Of a DNA stretch of 64,000 nt, positions 1 through 8,309 are shown in pieces. A program made the position numbers and the translations under genes. This stretch comes from Aphanocapsa lilacina HA4352-LM1 (lineage in GTDB: Bacteria > Cyanobacteriota > Cyanobacteriia > Gloeobacterales > Gloeobacteraceae), in contig JAHHGR010000009.1 in the NCBI GenBank assembly GCA_019359725.1, forward strand, positions 19,731 to 83,730. Direction: 5' to 3'. The notes under the pieces are model-generated. The model was given only the letters and a program-made list of their open reading frames with translations. It had not been told where the DNA came from and made no database searches. Each line of letters opens with the position of its first letter. Within the stretch, counting starts at the first letter, position 1.

Positions 1-89
1 AGTGGGAGCAGCGGGCGACCGGCGACGAACGCCGTCCGTCGAGCGGGTCGGCGTTCGTCTGCAGCTTGCGACCATTGGCGGTATCCAGT

Positions 90-209
90 ATGAAGAAGTC
101 TCTATTGATCGACATTGTGATCGTTTTGCTTGGCATCGCCGGTATCTTGCTTGCCGCCCAGAAGGCGCAGGCGTGGCTGGCCGTCGCTGCCGCAACGATT
201 GTTCGGTAG
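90..209 (+). CDS. Possible 39-residue single-pass membrane protein
   Basis: The reading frame starts with Met-Lys-Lys and has one hydrophobic stretch (about residues 5-24, Ile/Val/Leu/Gly/Ala-rich) followed by an Ala-rich tail ending in Arg. This is the pattern of a small inner-membrane peptide or an uncleaved signal anchor. No strong ribosome binding site precedes the ATG, and the same frame stays open back to the window edge, so the start is uncertain. I do not recognise a family. It could be a chance frame or the end of a longer gene that begins outside the window. Confidence 0.35.
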   Translation: MKKSLLIDIVIVLLGIAGILLAAQKAQAWLAVAAATIVR

Positions 210-351
210 CGCACAGCTTACCCCAAATTGTGTAAATTTGTAGCTGTTTTATCCCGAGACTGTAGGGCGTTCGAGGTTTGTCGCCTACTGCCGGCAGCAG
301 CCAGGGGACAAGCTTCGACCGCGCGTGGGATACCTTCATCAAAGCACCACC

Positions 352-1476
352 ATGAACACCCAGAAAGCGGCCGTTCGTTGCTCCAAATGCGGCTACAACA
401 ACAATCCTGGTACTGCTGCCGCCTGTCTGGTGTGCGGCAAACCGTTGCGGGAGAAGGCCGGTGTACCACTGCGGGTCTGGTTGATAGCGGTGGCGGGATT
501 GCTTGCGGGCGGAGGTATCCTCTTTGCCCTGCGCACGGGCCTCGATGAAGGGGTAAACGCCAGCACGCCCCTGGCGGCCCAGATCGATCGCTACCCGAGC
601 CGCTTCGAGCGCATCAAACTCTACCGCACCATGGCCGAGGTACCGGATGTGCCGTCAGGTCTATTTAACTACGGCGGCTCGACGACGCTTGCGCCTTTGC
701 GCAGCCGGGTCATCCTCAGTGCGCTCGCCGCTGCTCACCCGGGCTTTGGGCTGCGCTACATCGACCCGATCGACAGCGATCCTGGATCGGGTGCAGGGAT
801 TGCGATGCTGTTGCGCGGAGAGTTGAGCTTCAGCCAGTCTTCCCGGCCGCTCAAAGATTCGGAATTTGTCCGGGCCGCCGCCCGCGGCTTCAAGCTCGAA
901 CAGCTGCCCATCGCCATCGACGGCATCGCCGTGTTTGTCCACCCCGAAGTGGCGGTGGAGGGCCTCAATATTGCGCAGTTGCGCGACATCTTCACCGGCA
1001 AGATCACCAACTGGCGGCAGGTGGGTGGAGCGGATCTGCCCATCGTGCCTTTTAGTCGCAACCTGCGCGACGGGGGGACCGTCGACTTTTTCAACGAGAA
1101 CGTGCTGCGCAGCCGCGGATTCGGCCCGCGGGTGCGCGCGATTCGCGACACCACCGAAGCGCTGCGCAACGTCGCTGCCACCCCCGGCGGCATCGGCTAC
1201 GCGAGTGCCCCAGAAGTGATCAGCCAGCGCACCGTGCGCACCCTGCCCCTCGCCAAGGGCGGCGGCCGACAGTACGTCAAACCATTTAGCGATCTTGGCA
1301 CCGTCGACGCGGAGGCCTTCCGCAGCGGCACCTACCCGATTACCCGCCGGCTGTTTATTCTGGTGCGCCGCGACGACGGTCTCGACGAGCAAGCCGGGAC
1401 CGCCTACACCAATTTGCTGCTGTCGGGTCAAGGGCAGCGCCTCGTCGAACAGGCGGGCTTCGTGGCCATCCGCTAA
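352..1476 (+). CDS. Zinc-ribbon membrane-anchored PstS-like substrate-binding protein
   Basis: The 374-residue product has three parts. An N-terminal zinc ribbon has two CxxC pairs (Cys10/13 and Cys25/28). One transmembrane segment follows at about residues 37-60. The rest is a periplasmic type 2 binding fold of the phosphate-binding (PstS) superfamily, with a Gly-Ser-Thr-Thr ligand-loop motif and a DIFTGKITNW segment typical of PstS proteins. The ribbon should lie in the cytoplasm and the binding domain outside. Phosphate or a related oxyanion is the likely ligand by family, but no pstCAB genes are adjacent. The ATG at 352 is preferred over the GTG at 325 because the ribbon follows it directly. 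The role of the ribbon is unknown. Confidence 0.8.
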   Translation: MNTQKAAVRCSKCGYNNNPGTAAACLVCGKPLREKAGVPLRVWLIAVAGLLAGGGILFALRTGLDEGVNASTPLAAQIDRYPSRFERIKLYRTMAEVPDVPSGLFNYGGSTTLAPLRSRVILSALAAAHPGFGLRYIDPIDSDPGSGAGIAMLLRGELSFSQSSRPLKDSEFVRAAARGFKLEQLPIAIDGIAVFVHPEVAVEGLNIAQLRDIFTGKITNWRQVGGADLPIVPFSRNLRDGGTVDFFNENVLRSRGFGPRVRAIRDTTEALRNVAATPGGIGYASAPEVISQRTVRTLPLAKGGGRQYVKPFSDLGTVDAEAFRSGTYPITRRLFILVRRDDGLDEQAGTAYTNLLLSGQGQRLVEQAGFVAIR

Positions 1477-1859
1477 TCGGGCGCCGATTTTAGCAATCTC
1501 AATCCCAGCTGCGTGCCCTGAAGTGTGCCCAGCAGATTCGGTGATGAAATTGCAAAAAAATATATTGCAACAATTGGATGCTTATGCAGCGCAGCATCTG
1601 CCAACTCCTGCGCCCATGAAGCGCCAAATCGGTTGGTGAAATCAATACAGACTTTGGTGGTCATATGACCCTTTTTACTTTATTGATAACTAATTGGATA
1701 ACAAAAAGCTTTTGTGGTAGGCATTTTAGCTTGACTAAAGATCTTCTGAGAAATGTTGGGTCGAGTACCAATAAAAACATGCATACTCTGATATCCTCCT
1801 TTGTCGTAGGACTTCGAGCGCCGTTCGCTTGGGTCCGTCTCCTTCTGTGAGGAATCATT
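1477..1859. other. 383-bp intergenic stretch, AT-rich relative to its surroundings
   Basis: No convincing gene is seen. Bases 1475-1489 form a short inverted repeat (AATCGG, loop GCG, CCGATT) overlapping the upstream stop codon, possibly a weak terminator. From about 1660 the sequence is clearly more AT-rich than the rest of the window and probably carries the promoter of the secreted-protein gene at 1860. Short open frames here lack ribosome binding sites and family resemblance. Confidence 0.4.
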
Positions 1860-2465
1860 ATGCGATACGCTTCCATGTTTGCGGCTGCACTTGCGGCCTT
1901 GATGATTGCGGCTCCCAGCCACGCCGGTGTGCTTGAAATTGCCATTCCTGTTTCGGACGCCGATCCGACCAACGGCTTTACCTACGTCGACAGCATCGGC
2001 GGGATCGCAAGCGGTGTTGCCCTCAACAACGGCCCCGGCGACTTCAACGTCTTCGGCAATGTCTTTCAGGCCGACTATGGTCTACTCGGCGCCGCCGACT
2101 CCGGCAGTACCTTCATCGATTACATCGGTTCGTTTACCGCCAGTGCCACCAGCGGCGCCGGTCCGTTTCTGGATGCGACGCTCATTTCGAGCTTTAAATT
2201 TGTGACCCTCGGGGTAAACTTTGTCTCCAGCGGTTCGAGCATCGATGTGATCATCACCAACGTCACCACCGGCGGTACCAAGGTGATCGGCGACCTTGAC
2301 CCGACGATGTCGAGAACCTCGCTGACGCGGGTCTTCGACATCACCTCCGCCATTCGCACCCTGGGAGAAGGCCAGTACACCGTCACCTTCTCCTACAAAG
2401 AGTCCGGCACCCGCCGCACCTACTTCGGCTTCAACAATGTGCAGCTGACGATCGTGACGCCCTAA
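1860..2465 (+). CDS. Secreted protein of unknown function
   Basis: The 201-residue product begins with a clear Sec signal peptide, cleavable near Ser-His-Ala-Gly at about residue 22. The mature part is rich in Ser, Thr, Gly and Val and looks all-beta, ending in an alternating strand pattern. There is no Cys in the mature region and no catalytic motif that I recognise. A GAGGAA ribosome binding site lies 6 bases before the ATG, which supports the start. A hairpin terminator follows. It may be an extracellular or periplasmic beta-sandwich protein; a PEP-CTERM sorting tail is absent. Confidence 0.75.
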   Translation: MRYASMFAAALAALMIAAPSHAGVLEIAIPVSDADPTNGFTYVDSIGGIASGVALNNGPGDFNVFGNVFQADYGLLGAADSGSTFIDYIGSFTASATSGAGPFLDATLISSFKFVTLGVNFVSSGSSIDVIITNVTTGGTKVIGDLDPTMSRTSLTRVFDITSAIRTLGEGQYTVTFSYKESGTRRTYFGFNNVQLTIVTP

Positions 2466-2469
2466 GCGT

Positions 2470-3042
2470 CTAGACGGCGATCCGCCCGCCCTGCCGCCGC
2501 CGGTGGGGCGGGCATTTTGCGTCGGCGGGCTGCCGGCGCGCCTCAAGCCAGCACATCCGCTCGAACAGCCTCCAACAATAGGACTCAGAAAGGCCGCAGG
2601 TGAACGCTCCGCGCAAAACGACGCTGCCGTACCATTCGTTGGGAGCCATCTCCTCGCTCAGTTTGTCAACGACGGTATAAGTGCGCACCCCCCGGTACAC
2701 CCGTCCCCGGCAACTGACTTCGACAAAGGCATGGCGGTAGTCACCCTGGCCAACTCCCTCGCGCGCATCGAGCAGGCCCCCCAGGCGCCACGGCAGCCGG
2801 TAGAGTACCCCTTCGACCTCGCCGTGCGGGTCGGGCACGATGTCGAGGGCACCGCAGTTGCGCCGCTCCAAATAATGAAAAAAACCGAGCCGGTATCCCG
2901 ACAGGCGCGCCGCCCCGACAACGCGGCCATGCACATCCTCAGCTAGAGAACGTTTAAGATCGACCGGGCACATGCACGAGCCGTAGGCAAAGTACAAAAA
3001 CGTCGGTTCGTCGTCGCCAGGGTCGTAGTCGTACAAGCTCAT
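2470..3042 (-). CDS. Gamma-glutamylcyclotransferase-like (AIG2/GGCT fold) protein
   Basis: The 190-residue protein carries the family's N-terminal YFAYGSCM motif (about residues 17-24), the glycine loop that binds the gamma-glutamyl group, and a later LDAREG segment whose Glu matches the catalytic acid of GGCT proteins. Members convert gamma-glutamyl amino acids or peptides to 5-oxoproline. The C-terminal 70 residues hold extra Cys and a basic tail and are less typical. The ATG at 3042 is preferred to the upstream start at 3072 because the family motif follows it and a promoter-like site ends just before. The physiological substrate cannot be told from sequence. Confidence 0.72.
   Translation of the reverse strand: MSLYDYDPGDDEPTFLYFAYGSCMCPVDLKRSLAEDVHGRVVGAARLSGYRLGFFHYLERRNCGALDIVPDPHGEVEGVLYRLPWRLGGLLDAREGVGQGDYRHAFVEVSCRGRVYRGVRTYTVVDKLSEEMAPNEWYGSVVLRGAFTCGLSESYCWRLFERMCWLEARRQPADAKCPPHRRRQGGRIAV
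2484..2519 (+). terminator. Rho-independent terminator after the secreted-protein gene
   Basis: GCCCGCCC (2484-2491) pairs with GGGCGGGC (2506-2513) and is followed by ATTTTG. It serves the plus-strand gene ending at 2465 and lies inside the 3' end of the convergent cyclotransferase-like gene. Confidence 0.6.
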
Positions 3043-3072
3043 CGCAAGCGCAGGGAGACTGGGACTGCACAA

Positions 3073-3101
3073 ATCCTAGCAACTGGGTGCCGAGAATACA
3101 A
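3073..3101 (-). promoter_or_regulatory. Sigma-70-type promoter for the cyclotransferase-like gene
   Basis: On the minus strand TTGTAT is followed after exactly 17 bases by TAGGAT, about 30 bases before the ATG at 3042. It sits between that gene and the truncated ABC fragment, where a promoter is expected. Confidence 0.45.
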
Positions 3102-3141
3102 CAAAAAATTGGTGGGTTTGCCGTAGATTATTTTGATGGCC

Positions 3142-3612
3142 TTAGAGCTGGCCGGTGACGACGTCGAAGAAGCGGTTGACCAGCTGCGGCGCGTACTCGT
3201 TGAGCAACGCCGACTGGCGGATAAACGGCAAACGCACAGCCAGCCTGAGGGCGATGCGCGCAAAAATGCGCTGCTGCAGGCGCTCAGCGAGCACCAACTG
3301 CATCAGCTTCAGCACCCCGGCGAAGGTCAGACACCCGAGTACCAGCAGCGTCAGGATGACCAGCGGCTGCATGTAGACGCCGGTGGCGATGGTGTTGACC
3401 AGGGCGGAGGCCGCAGGCGGCACCACCAGCGACAACAGCCCGACCATGACCGTGTAGGCGCCCAGCGCCACCAGATCCCGCCAGTCCTCGCGCAACAGCC
3501 TGACCAACTTGCCGTAAGGACTGAGGTTGTTCTCAGTCTCCTCGTGCAAAAACTCCGAAGAGGGACCCTGGGTGGGCGAAACGATGAGCGGCAGCGTCTT
3601 GAGCAAGGACAT
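3142..3612 (-). pseudogene. ABC exporter transmembrane domain, truncated fragment
   Basis: The 156-residue frame matches the start of the transmembrane domain of bacteriocin/HlyB-type ABC exporters: a short cytoplasmic lead, two hydrophobic segments (about residues 48-68 and 80-105), then a long helix ending in Asn-Arg-Phe-Phe-Asp-Val-Val-Thr. Intact proteins continue for some 400 residues, including the ATPase domain, of which nothing follows here. The frame stops at 3142 and the next 70 bases hold only the cyclotransferase promoter region. A GGAG site precedes the ATG at 3612, so the 5' end seems native and the 3' end lost. Export function is not expected. Confidence 0.7.
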
Positions 3613-3716
3613 CGGGCGGTCTCCAGGGCTGAGAGGTTCTCCTGAGATCGATCTTCAAAAATCGTTTGTAAAGCAGCGATGAGCGAACCATGAGAAAGCT
3701 CACATCCGCCCGCCCC

Positions 3717-4385
3717 TCAGGCGCGCAGGCGGTAGCCCATGCCGCGCACCGTCTCGATGCGGTCGGTGTTGAGCTTGCGGCGCAAATAACCCACGTAGAC
3801 ATCGACGATGTTGGAGCCCGGATCGTAGTCGTAGCTCCAGACACGGCTCAACAGATGCTCGCGGCTCATCACCTGGCCCGGGTGGCGCAAAAACGTCTCC
3901 GCCAGCGTAAATTCGCGCGCCGACAACTCGACGGTGCGCCCGCCGGCGCTCGCCTTGCGCGTGCGCAGATCGAGGCTGATTTCTCCCGAGCGCAGGACCA
4001 GTTGCTCCTGGGTGCGGCCGTTACCGGTGTCGCGCCGGCGGGCGCGCCGGCGGGCGAGCAATTCTTCGAAGCGAAAGGGTTTGGTCACATAATCGTCCGC
4101 CCCCGATTCGAGTCCCGCCACTTTATCGGCAATGTCATCGCGGGCGGTCAGGATAATCACCGGCAGCCGCTCGCCGCGGCCACGCATCTCCTCGAGCACC
4201 ACGAGCCCTTCTTTGCCCGGTAGCCCCAGATCAAGAATCATCAGGTCAAAGTCGTCGCAGGAGGCCATCTGAACCGCTTCGACGCCGTTGCGCACGACGA
4301 TGGTGGTGTAGCCGTTGGCGCGCAGGCCTTTTTCTAGAAATGCGGCAATGCGCGTCTCGTCCTCGGCAATCAAAATCCGGTTCAT
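3717..4385 (-). CDS. OmpR/PhoB-family response regulator
   Basis: The 222-residue protein has a receiver domain (about 1-120) with the acidic pair Glu8/Asp9, phosphoacceptor Asp52, Thr80 and Lys102, and a C-terminal winged helix (about 128-222) with the family's ending GMGYRLRA. It is a DNA-binding transcription factor driven by phosphorylation. Its start overlaps the stop of the kinase fragment upstream by ATGA, so the two were once a co-translated pair. The kinase has lost its sensor and dimerisation domains, so this regulator is probably an orphan now or takes phosphate from another kinase. The domain linker is Arg-rich (RRRARRRD), which is unusual. Confidence 0.88.
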   Translation of the reverse strand: MNRILIAEDETRIAAFLEKGLRANGYTTIVVRNGVEAVQMASCDDFDLMILDLGLPGKEGLVVLEEMRGRGERLPVIILTARDDIADKVAGLESGADDYVTKPFRFEELLARRRARRRDTGNGRTQEQLVLRSGEISLDLRTRKASAGGRTVELSAREFTLAETFLRHPGQVMSREHLLSRVWSYDYDPGSNIVDVYVGYLRRKLNTDRIETVRGMGYRLRA

Positions 4386-4797
4386 GGCGGTTCTCCAAAT
4401 TTGAGGGAGTTCAGTGCGAATAGACCGAGAGCACCGTCGAGCAGCTCTGACCTGTGAGTTGATTGTGCAATTGCAGTTCCTGGGGCGGGTCGAGGGGGCA
4501 GCCCCAGCGTAAAGGTCGCACCGGCACCCGGTGCGCTCGTCAGTTGGATGCTGCCGCCGTGGGTAGTGGCGATCGCCTGTACGATGGCAAGTCCCAGACC
4601 GCTGCCCTCGTAGCGGCTATGGCTGCCGCGCTCGAAGCGCTCGAAGATGCGCCGCTGATCGTCCGGCGCAATGCCCGGCCCGCAGTCGCTCACCCACAGA
4701 TACACCCATGCCCCCCGCAGGGCCGAACCAATGGCGATGCAATCGCCCGGGCCAGTGTGCTGCACGGCGTTTTGGGCCAGATTGATCACCGCCCGCC
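4382..4797 (-). pseudogene. Histidine kinase remnant: ATP-binding domain only
   Basis: Only the C-terminal HATPase_c domain remains. The N box (INLAQNAVQHT), the G1 box (DCGPGIAP), the F box (RIFERFERG) and the G2 box (GSGLGLAIV) are all present. The family similarity can be followed a few codons upstream of the GTG at 4789 (Arg-Arg-Ala-Val-Ile) and then ends abruptly near 4795, where the sequence turns into the coding region of an unrelated gene on the other strand. The dimerisation/His domain and the sensor region are missing, so it cannot autophosphorylate as a normal kinase. It overlaps the regulator downstream by ATGA. Confidence 0.8.
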
Positions 4798-5034
4798 GCC
4801 GAGCCGGTTGCCCAGGCCGCCCAGCCCAAGCAGGACACCAGAACCGCCGAGCTCGACGAACTGGCCACCAGCGGCAGCATCATCTTCTCGCCCGGTAAGC
4901 AGCAGCCCTGCATCGACAACCCGCGCTTCAACCCGGACAACGACGAGAGCGGCCCGCGCGCCTCTGAGCCCTACTCCGACTCCACGCCCTACGCCGGTAC
5001 CCCTGCGGTGGTCTCCGGCGCAGCCTGCCGCTAA
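4798..5034 (+). pseudogene. Headless 3' end of an unrecognised gene
   Basis: The frame from 4798 to the TAA at 5032-5034 gives 78 residues of protein-like composition, rich in Pro, Asp, Ser and Asn, with two Cys (one in QQPCIDNP, one in the final Ala-Ala-Cys-Arg). There is no start codon: the frame is closed by a stop at 4783 and no ATG or RBS follows it. Codon use resembles the other genes, unlike the reading of this DNA in the other frames. It reads outward from the same point where the kinase fragment loses its 5' part. I do not recognise the family; a Pro-rich secreted protein is one guess. Confidence 0.5.
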
Positions 5035-5043
5035 AGCCTACGT

Positions 5044-5240
5044 GCCGCGGGGGGTGTGGGTTTATCCCACCCCGCGGCCGGTATGGATCGTTTCCAAGCG
5101 CCACTTCAGGTTTCGGGGAGAGATGCGCTCCCTGGAACCTGAAGCCTATGTACAAGCTTGTCCCGGCAGACGGCAAGCCGGGCTTCCGGTGCTGAAAGGA
5201 GCGGGTGAGGCTATCCCTGGCGGTCGGCCTCACTTTTTTT
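5044..5240 (+). ncRNA. Candidate structured RNA: four hairpins in a row ending in a terminator
   Basis: After the stop at 5034 the plus strand holds four consecutive stem-loops and no gene. The first is at 5044-5078, with about 13 pairs around a TTTAT loop. The second is at 5104-5144: CTTCAGGTT/AACCTGAAG plus an inner GGGAG/CTCCC. The third is at 5162-5182: CCCGGC/GCCGGG. The fourth is the terminator at 5205-5240. This could be a small RNA of about 200 bases with its own promoter, or the structured 3' untranslated region of the truncated gene. I could not match it to 6S, SRP, tmRNA or RNase P RNA by eye. Confidence 0.35.
5205..5240 (+). terminator. Rho-independent terminator
   Basis: GTGAGGC (5205-5211) pairs with GCCTCAC (5227-5233), followed directly by seven T. 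The T run is on the plus strand only, so it ends plus-strand transcripts rather than priA, whose stop codon lies 5 bases further on. Confidence 0.72.
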
Positions 5241-5244
5241 GTCC

Positions 5245-7674
5245 TTAGAGCAACCGCAGCGGATCGACGTCCACCGCCACCGTCACGCCCGCGCAGGGCA
5301 CAAACTGGGCGAGCAAGGCCCGCAGGCTGGCGCGGCCTGCCTCACCGTTCGGATTTTTGATGAGCAGCTGCCAGCGGTAGCGGCCTGCGACCCGCTCGAC
5401 GGTGCAGGGGGCCGGACCCAAAAGCCGACCTTCAAAATCCGCCGAGCCGTCGAGGCGGCGAGCGAGGGCTTCGGCCGCCTCGACGACGCTCTCTTGCTCC
5501 GCTGCGCTCAGTTGCAGGGCGACTAGCTGGACAAAAGGCGGATAGCCCAGGGCCTGGCGCTGGGTGAGTTCGGCGGCGGCGTAGCGGCGAAAATCGTGGA
5601 TGCTGGCAGCTTCGACCACTGGATGCTCGGGGGCGTAGGTCTGGAGGATCACCCGGCCGGGTTCGCTGCCGCGCCCGGCGCGCCCGGCCACCTGGGTGAG
5701 CAGCTGAAAAGCCCGCTCACCGGCTCGAAAATCCGGCAAATTGAGCAGCCCATCGGCGGCCAGGATCCCCACCAGGGTCACCTGGGGCAGATCGAGGCCC
5801 TTGGTGAGCATCTGGGTGCCTACTAAGACATCGGCCTCTCCGCGGCCGAACTGCTCAAGAATCTGGCGGTGGGCGTCCTTGCGGGCGGTGGTGTCGCGGT
5901 CGAAGCGCAGCACCCGCAGGGTGGGAAATTGCTCGCCCAGTTGGGCTGCGATGCGCTGGGTGCCGGCCCCAAAGTAGCGCAGGTTGGGGGAGGTGCAGTG
6001 GGGACAGGCGCGCGGCTGGGGGGCTCCGTGGTTGCAGTAGTGGCAGCGCAGGTAGTCGCCCGCTTCGAGGCGGTGGTAGGTGAGCGAGACGGCGCAGTGG
6101 GGACAGCGCAGCGCCTCGCCGCAGTTGCGGCACAGCACAAAGGTACTGTAGCCGCGGCGGTTGATGAACAAGATGCCCTGGCGGCCCGCCCCATGCATCT
6201 CGGCCACCGCCCGCTGCAGCGTGGCGCTAAAGGGAGAGAAGTTGCCCCGGTTCAGTTCCTCGCGCATGTCGACCACCTCGACGGCGGGCAAAGGCCGCCC
6301 GGCCACCCGCTCGGGCATCTCCAGGTGCAGGTAGCGGCCTGCGGTGGCGCAATCGAAACTTTCGAGATCCGGGGTGGCCGAACCCAACAGCACCGGGCAA
6401 CCGGCCAGTTCGCCCCGCCACAGCGCCACGGTCCGGGCGTGGTAGCAGGGGGCGGGGCGGTCCTGCTTGTAGGAGCCGTCGTGCTCCTCATCAAGCACAA
6501 TCAGCCCCAATTTGGGCAGGGGTGCAAAAACCGCCGAGCGGGTGCCGATGACGACCTGCGCTTCGCCTGTGAGCATCTGCCGCCAGCAGTCGAAGCGCTC
6601 GCCCTCCGAAAGGGCCGAGTGGTAGACCCGCACCCTTGCCCCGAAGCGGGCGGCGAAGCGGTCGGTCAACTGCGGGGTGAGGCCAATTTCAGGCACCAGC
6701 ACCAGGGCCGACTCGCCGCGGTCCAGCACCGGGGCAATCGCCTGCAGGTAGACCTCGGTTTTGCCGGAACCGGTCACCCCTTCGAGCAGCACCGGACTGG
6801 GAGCCGCTCCCTGCAAGCGGTCCAGCACCCGCTTCTGGGCGTCGGTGAGCGGCTTGGGCCTATCGGCGGTCGCCGTTGGGGCGGCAAGCCGCAAAATCTG
6901 GCGCTCGTAGATGCGCACGTGGCCCCCGGCGTGCAACTTCTGCAGCAGCGCGCGGGTCGTGCGCGCTTCGGCGAGCAGTTGCGCGACGCTCACCTCCCCC
7001 CCGAGCCGCCGCAAACACTGCACCACCGCCGCCGAACGGCCGCAGAGATCTGCATTTGCCCCTGCAAGGACGACAAATTGCTGCGTGCGCGGCCGGGCCG
7101 TCTCACCGAAGACGTAGTAACTCTCGATCAACCGGCGCGCCTGCAGTTCTCTCAGGGAGGACGCTCCCCCACTCAGCCGCTGCACACAAAAGCGCCAGCT
7201 GAAATCCGCGTGGGCCTGAGAGCGCAAAAAATCGAACGCGCTTTTGGCTGCCGCACTGAGCCCCCACTGGGCCATCGGAGCGGCATCGGCCACAAGACGC
7301 ACCCGCCGCCGGGCACGGCTCAAGATGCCCGGCGGCAAAGCCGTCTCGATCACCCGCGCCAGCGGCACCAGATAATAGTCGGCCACCCGCACCAGCAGCG
7401 GCCAGAAGCCTGGCGCAAAAAGCCCCGTCCCCACGACCGACTCGACGGTTTTGAGCCGCCCAGGATCGAGGCCCGTCGGCAATTGGTCGAGACAACCGAG
7501 GACGATCCCTCCAACCAACTGGCTGCCGAAGGGTACGCACACCACATCGCCCCCGGCGGCGGTCATGCCGTCGGCCAGTCGGTAGGTGTAGGTGCGCTCC
7601 CGGGCCGGTGCGTCGACGAGCACCTGCACCCAGGCCGCGGGCCGCAGCAGGGGACCCGGCAGGAAAGTTTCCAT
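5245..7674 (-). CDS. priA: Primosomal helicase PriA
   Basis: This 809-residue superfamily 2 helicase restarts stalled replication forks and loads the replicative helicase. The N-terminal 3'BD domain covers about residues 10-110. Walker A is GVTGSGKT with Lys305, Walker B is DEEH, and the later helicase motifs end in QVAGRAGR. A zinc-binding region has several CxxC pairs (CRNCGE, CPHC, CHYC, CPHC). The C-terminal domain ends in the VDVDP motif typical of PriA. Length fits cyanobacterial PriA, somewhat above the 732 residues of E. coli. It starts with ATG and stands alone between the structured region and the Rieske block. Confidence 0.97.
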   Translation of the reverse strand: METFLPGPLLRPAAWVQVLVDAPARERTYTYRLADGMTAAGGDVVCVPFGSQLVGGIVLGCLDQLPTGLDPGRLKTVESVVGTGLFAPGFWPLLVRVADYYLVPLARVIETALPPGILSRARRRVRLVADAAPMAQWGLSAAAKSAFDFLRSQAHADFSWRFCVQRLSGGASSLRELQARRLIESYYVFGETARPRTQQFVVLAGANADLCGRSAAVVQCLRRLGGEVSVAQLLAEARTTRALLQKLHAGGHVRIYERQILRLAAPTATADRPKPLTDAQKRVLDRLQGAAPSPVLLEGVTGSGKTEVYLQAIAPVLDRGESALVLVPEIGLTPQLTDRFAARFGARVRVYHSALSEGERFDCWRQMLTGEAQVVIGTRSAVFAPLPKLGLIVLDEEHDGSYKQDRPAPCYHARTVALWRGELAGCPVLLGSATPDLESFDCATAGRYLHLEMPERVAGRPLPAVEVVDMREELNRGNFSPFSATLQRAVAEMHGAGRQGILFINRRGYSTFVLCRNCGEALRCPHCAVSLTYHRLEAGDYLRCHYCNHGAPQPRACPHCTSPNLRYFGAGTQRIAAQLGEQFPTLRVLRFDRDTTARKDAHRQILEQFGRGEADVLVGTQMLTKGLDLPQVTLVGILAADGLLNLPDFRAGERAFQLLTQVAGRAGRGSEPGRVILQTYAPEHPVVEAASIHDFRRYAAAELTQRQALGYPPFVQLVALQLSAAEQESVVEAAEALARRLDGSADFEGRLLGPAPCTVERVAGRYRWQLLIKNPNGEAGRASLRALLAQFVPCAGVTVAVDVDPLRLL

Positions 7675-7748
7675 GCTCTCGATCCAGACTTAGCTTATGG
7701 TACCTGTCGGCACGCTAAATCTGGAGTGCCGCACACCGCCGGACGGCT

Positions 7749-8309
7749 TTACGCCCGAGTGTGCCGCAGGTCGAGGCGGTTGATGGCCAGCGCGTAGGGG
7801 CCGCCCGCGGCCTCGACGGCGAACACCAGCCGCACCACCGGCACCTGTAAACAGTGAAAGCCGACGAAAATGGCCGAGCCGTCACAGGCGGTAGTGCTCA
7901 GTCCCGCGCGGCGCACCGAGGCCACTGGGCGGTCCTGGTCGTCGAAAGCTTCGAGCACCCCGGTAAAGGCGCCCGGATAGTCCGGCTGGATCTGCGCCCC
8001 AGCCCCCCAGACGGGTTCTGAGAGCACCAGGACAATCGGGCCGGGGTTTTGCTCCAGACCCGTGAAGAGCACCATCTCACCCAGGACGAAGTTGGTGTGG
8101 TTGGCGGGGCAGCTTTCGAGCACCAGAGGCGGGGCTTTGTGCCCCGCCACCTGGACCTGCACTGCCATTCCACCGATCGAGCGCGCGACGAAGCTTCTTT
8201 CCAGGCGCGTATAGGGGGCGCCCAGGCCGGCCCAGTCGATGCCGTCGTCGGCCCCCAGTGCGGCGCGCTCCTCGATGGCGGTGGCCGTAGTCAGGACGGG
8301 TGCGCTCAT
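7749..8309 (-). CDS. Hypothetical protein co-translated with a Rieske oxygenase
   Basis: The 186-residue product is soluble, with alternating strands and no signal peptide or Cys motif, and I do not recognise its family. The ATG at 8309 overlaps the TGA of the Rieske gene as ATGA, and a GGAG site lies 7 bases before it inside that gene, so the two are translationally coupled. This suggests a partner or accessory protein of the oxygenase. The longer start at 8372 would lie inside the oxygenase frame and is not favoured. The last residues resemble a beta-sandwich edge, but no function can be given. Confidence 0.65.
   Translation of the reverse strand: MSAPVLTTATAIEERAALGADDGIDWAGLGAPYTRLERSFVARSIGGMAVQVQVAGHKAPPLVLESCPANHTNFVLGEMVLFTGLEQNPGPIVLVLSEPVWGAGAQIQPDYPGAFTGVLEAFDDQDRPVASVRRAGLSTTACDGSAIFVGFHCLQVPVVRLVFAVEAAGGPYALAINRLDLRHTRA

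Noticed and set aside
1543..1641. Short frame MKLQKNILQQLDAYAAQ and on
   Set aside because: Thirty-two residues with no ribosome binding site, and no relation to neighbours.
5869..7797. 642-residue open frame antisense to priA
   Set aside because: PriA motifs on the other strand are complete; the antisense frame is Gly/Ala/His/Arg-rich and without family resemblance, as expected for shadows in GC-rich DNA.
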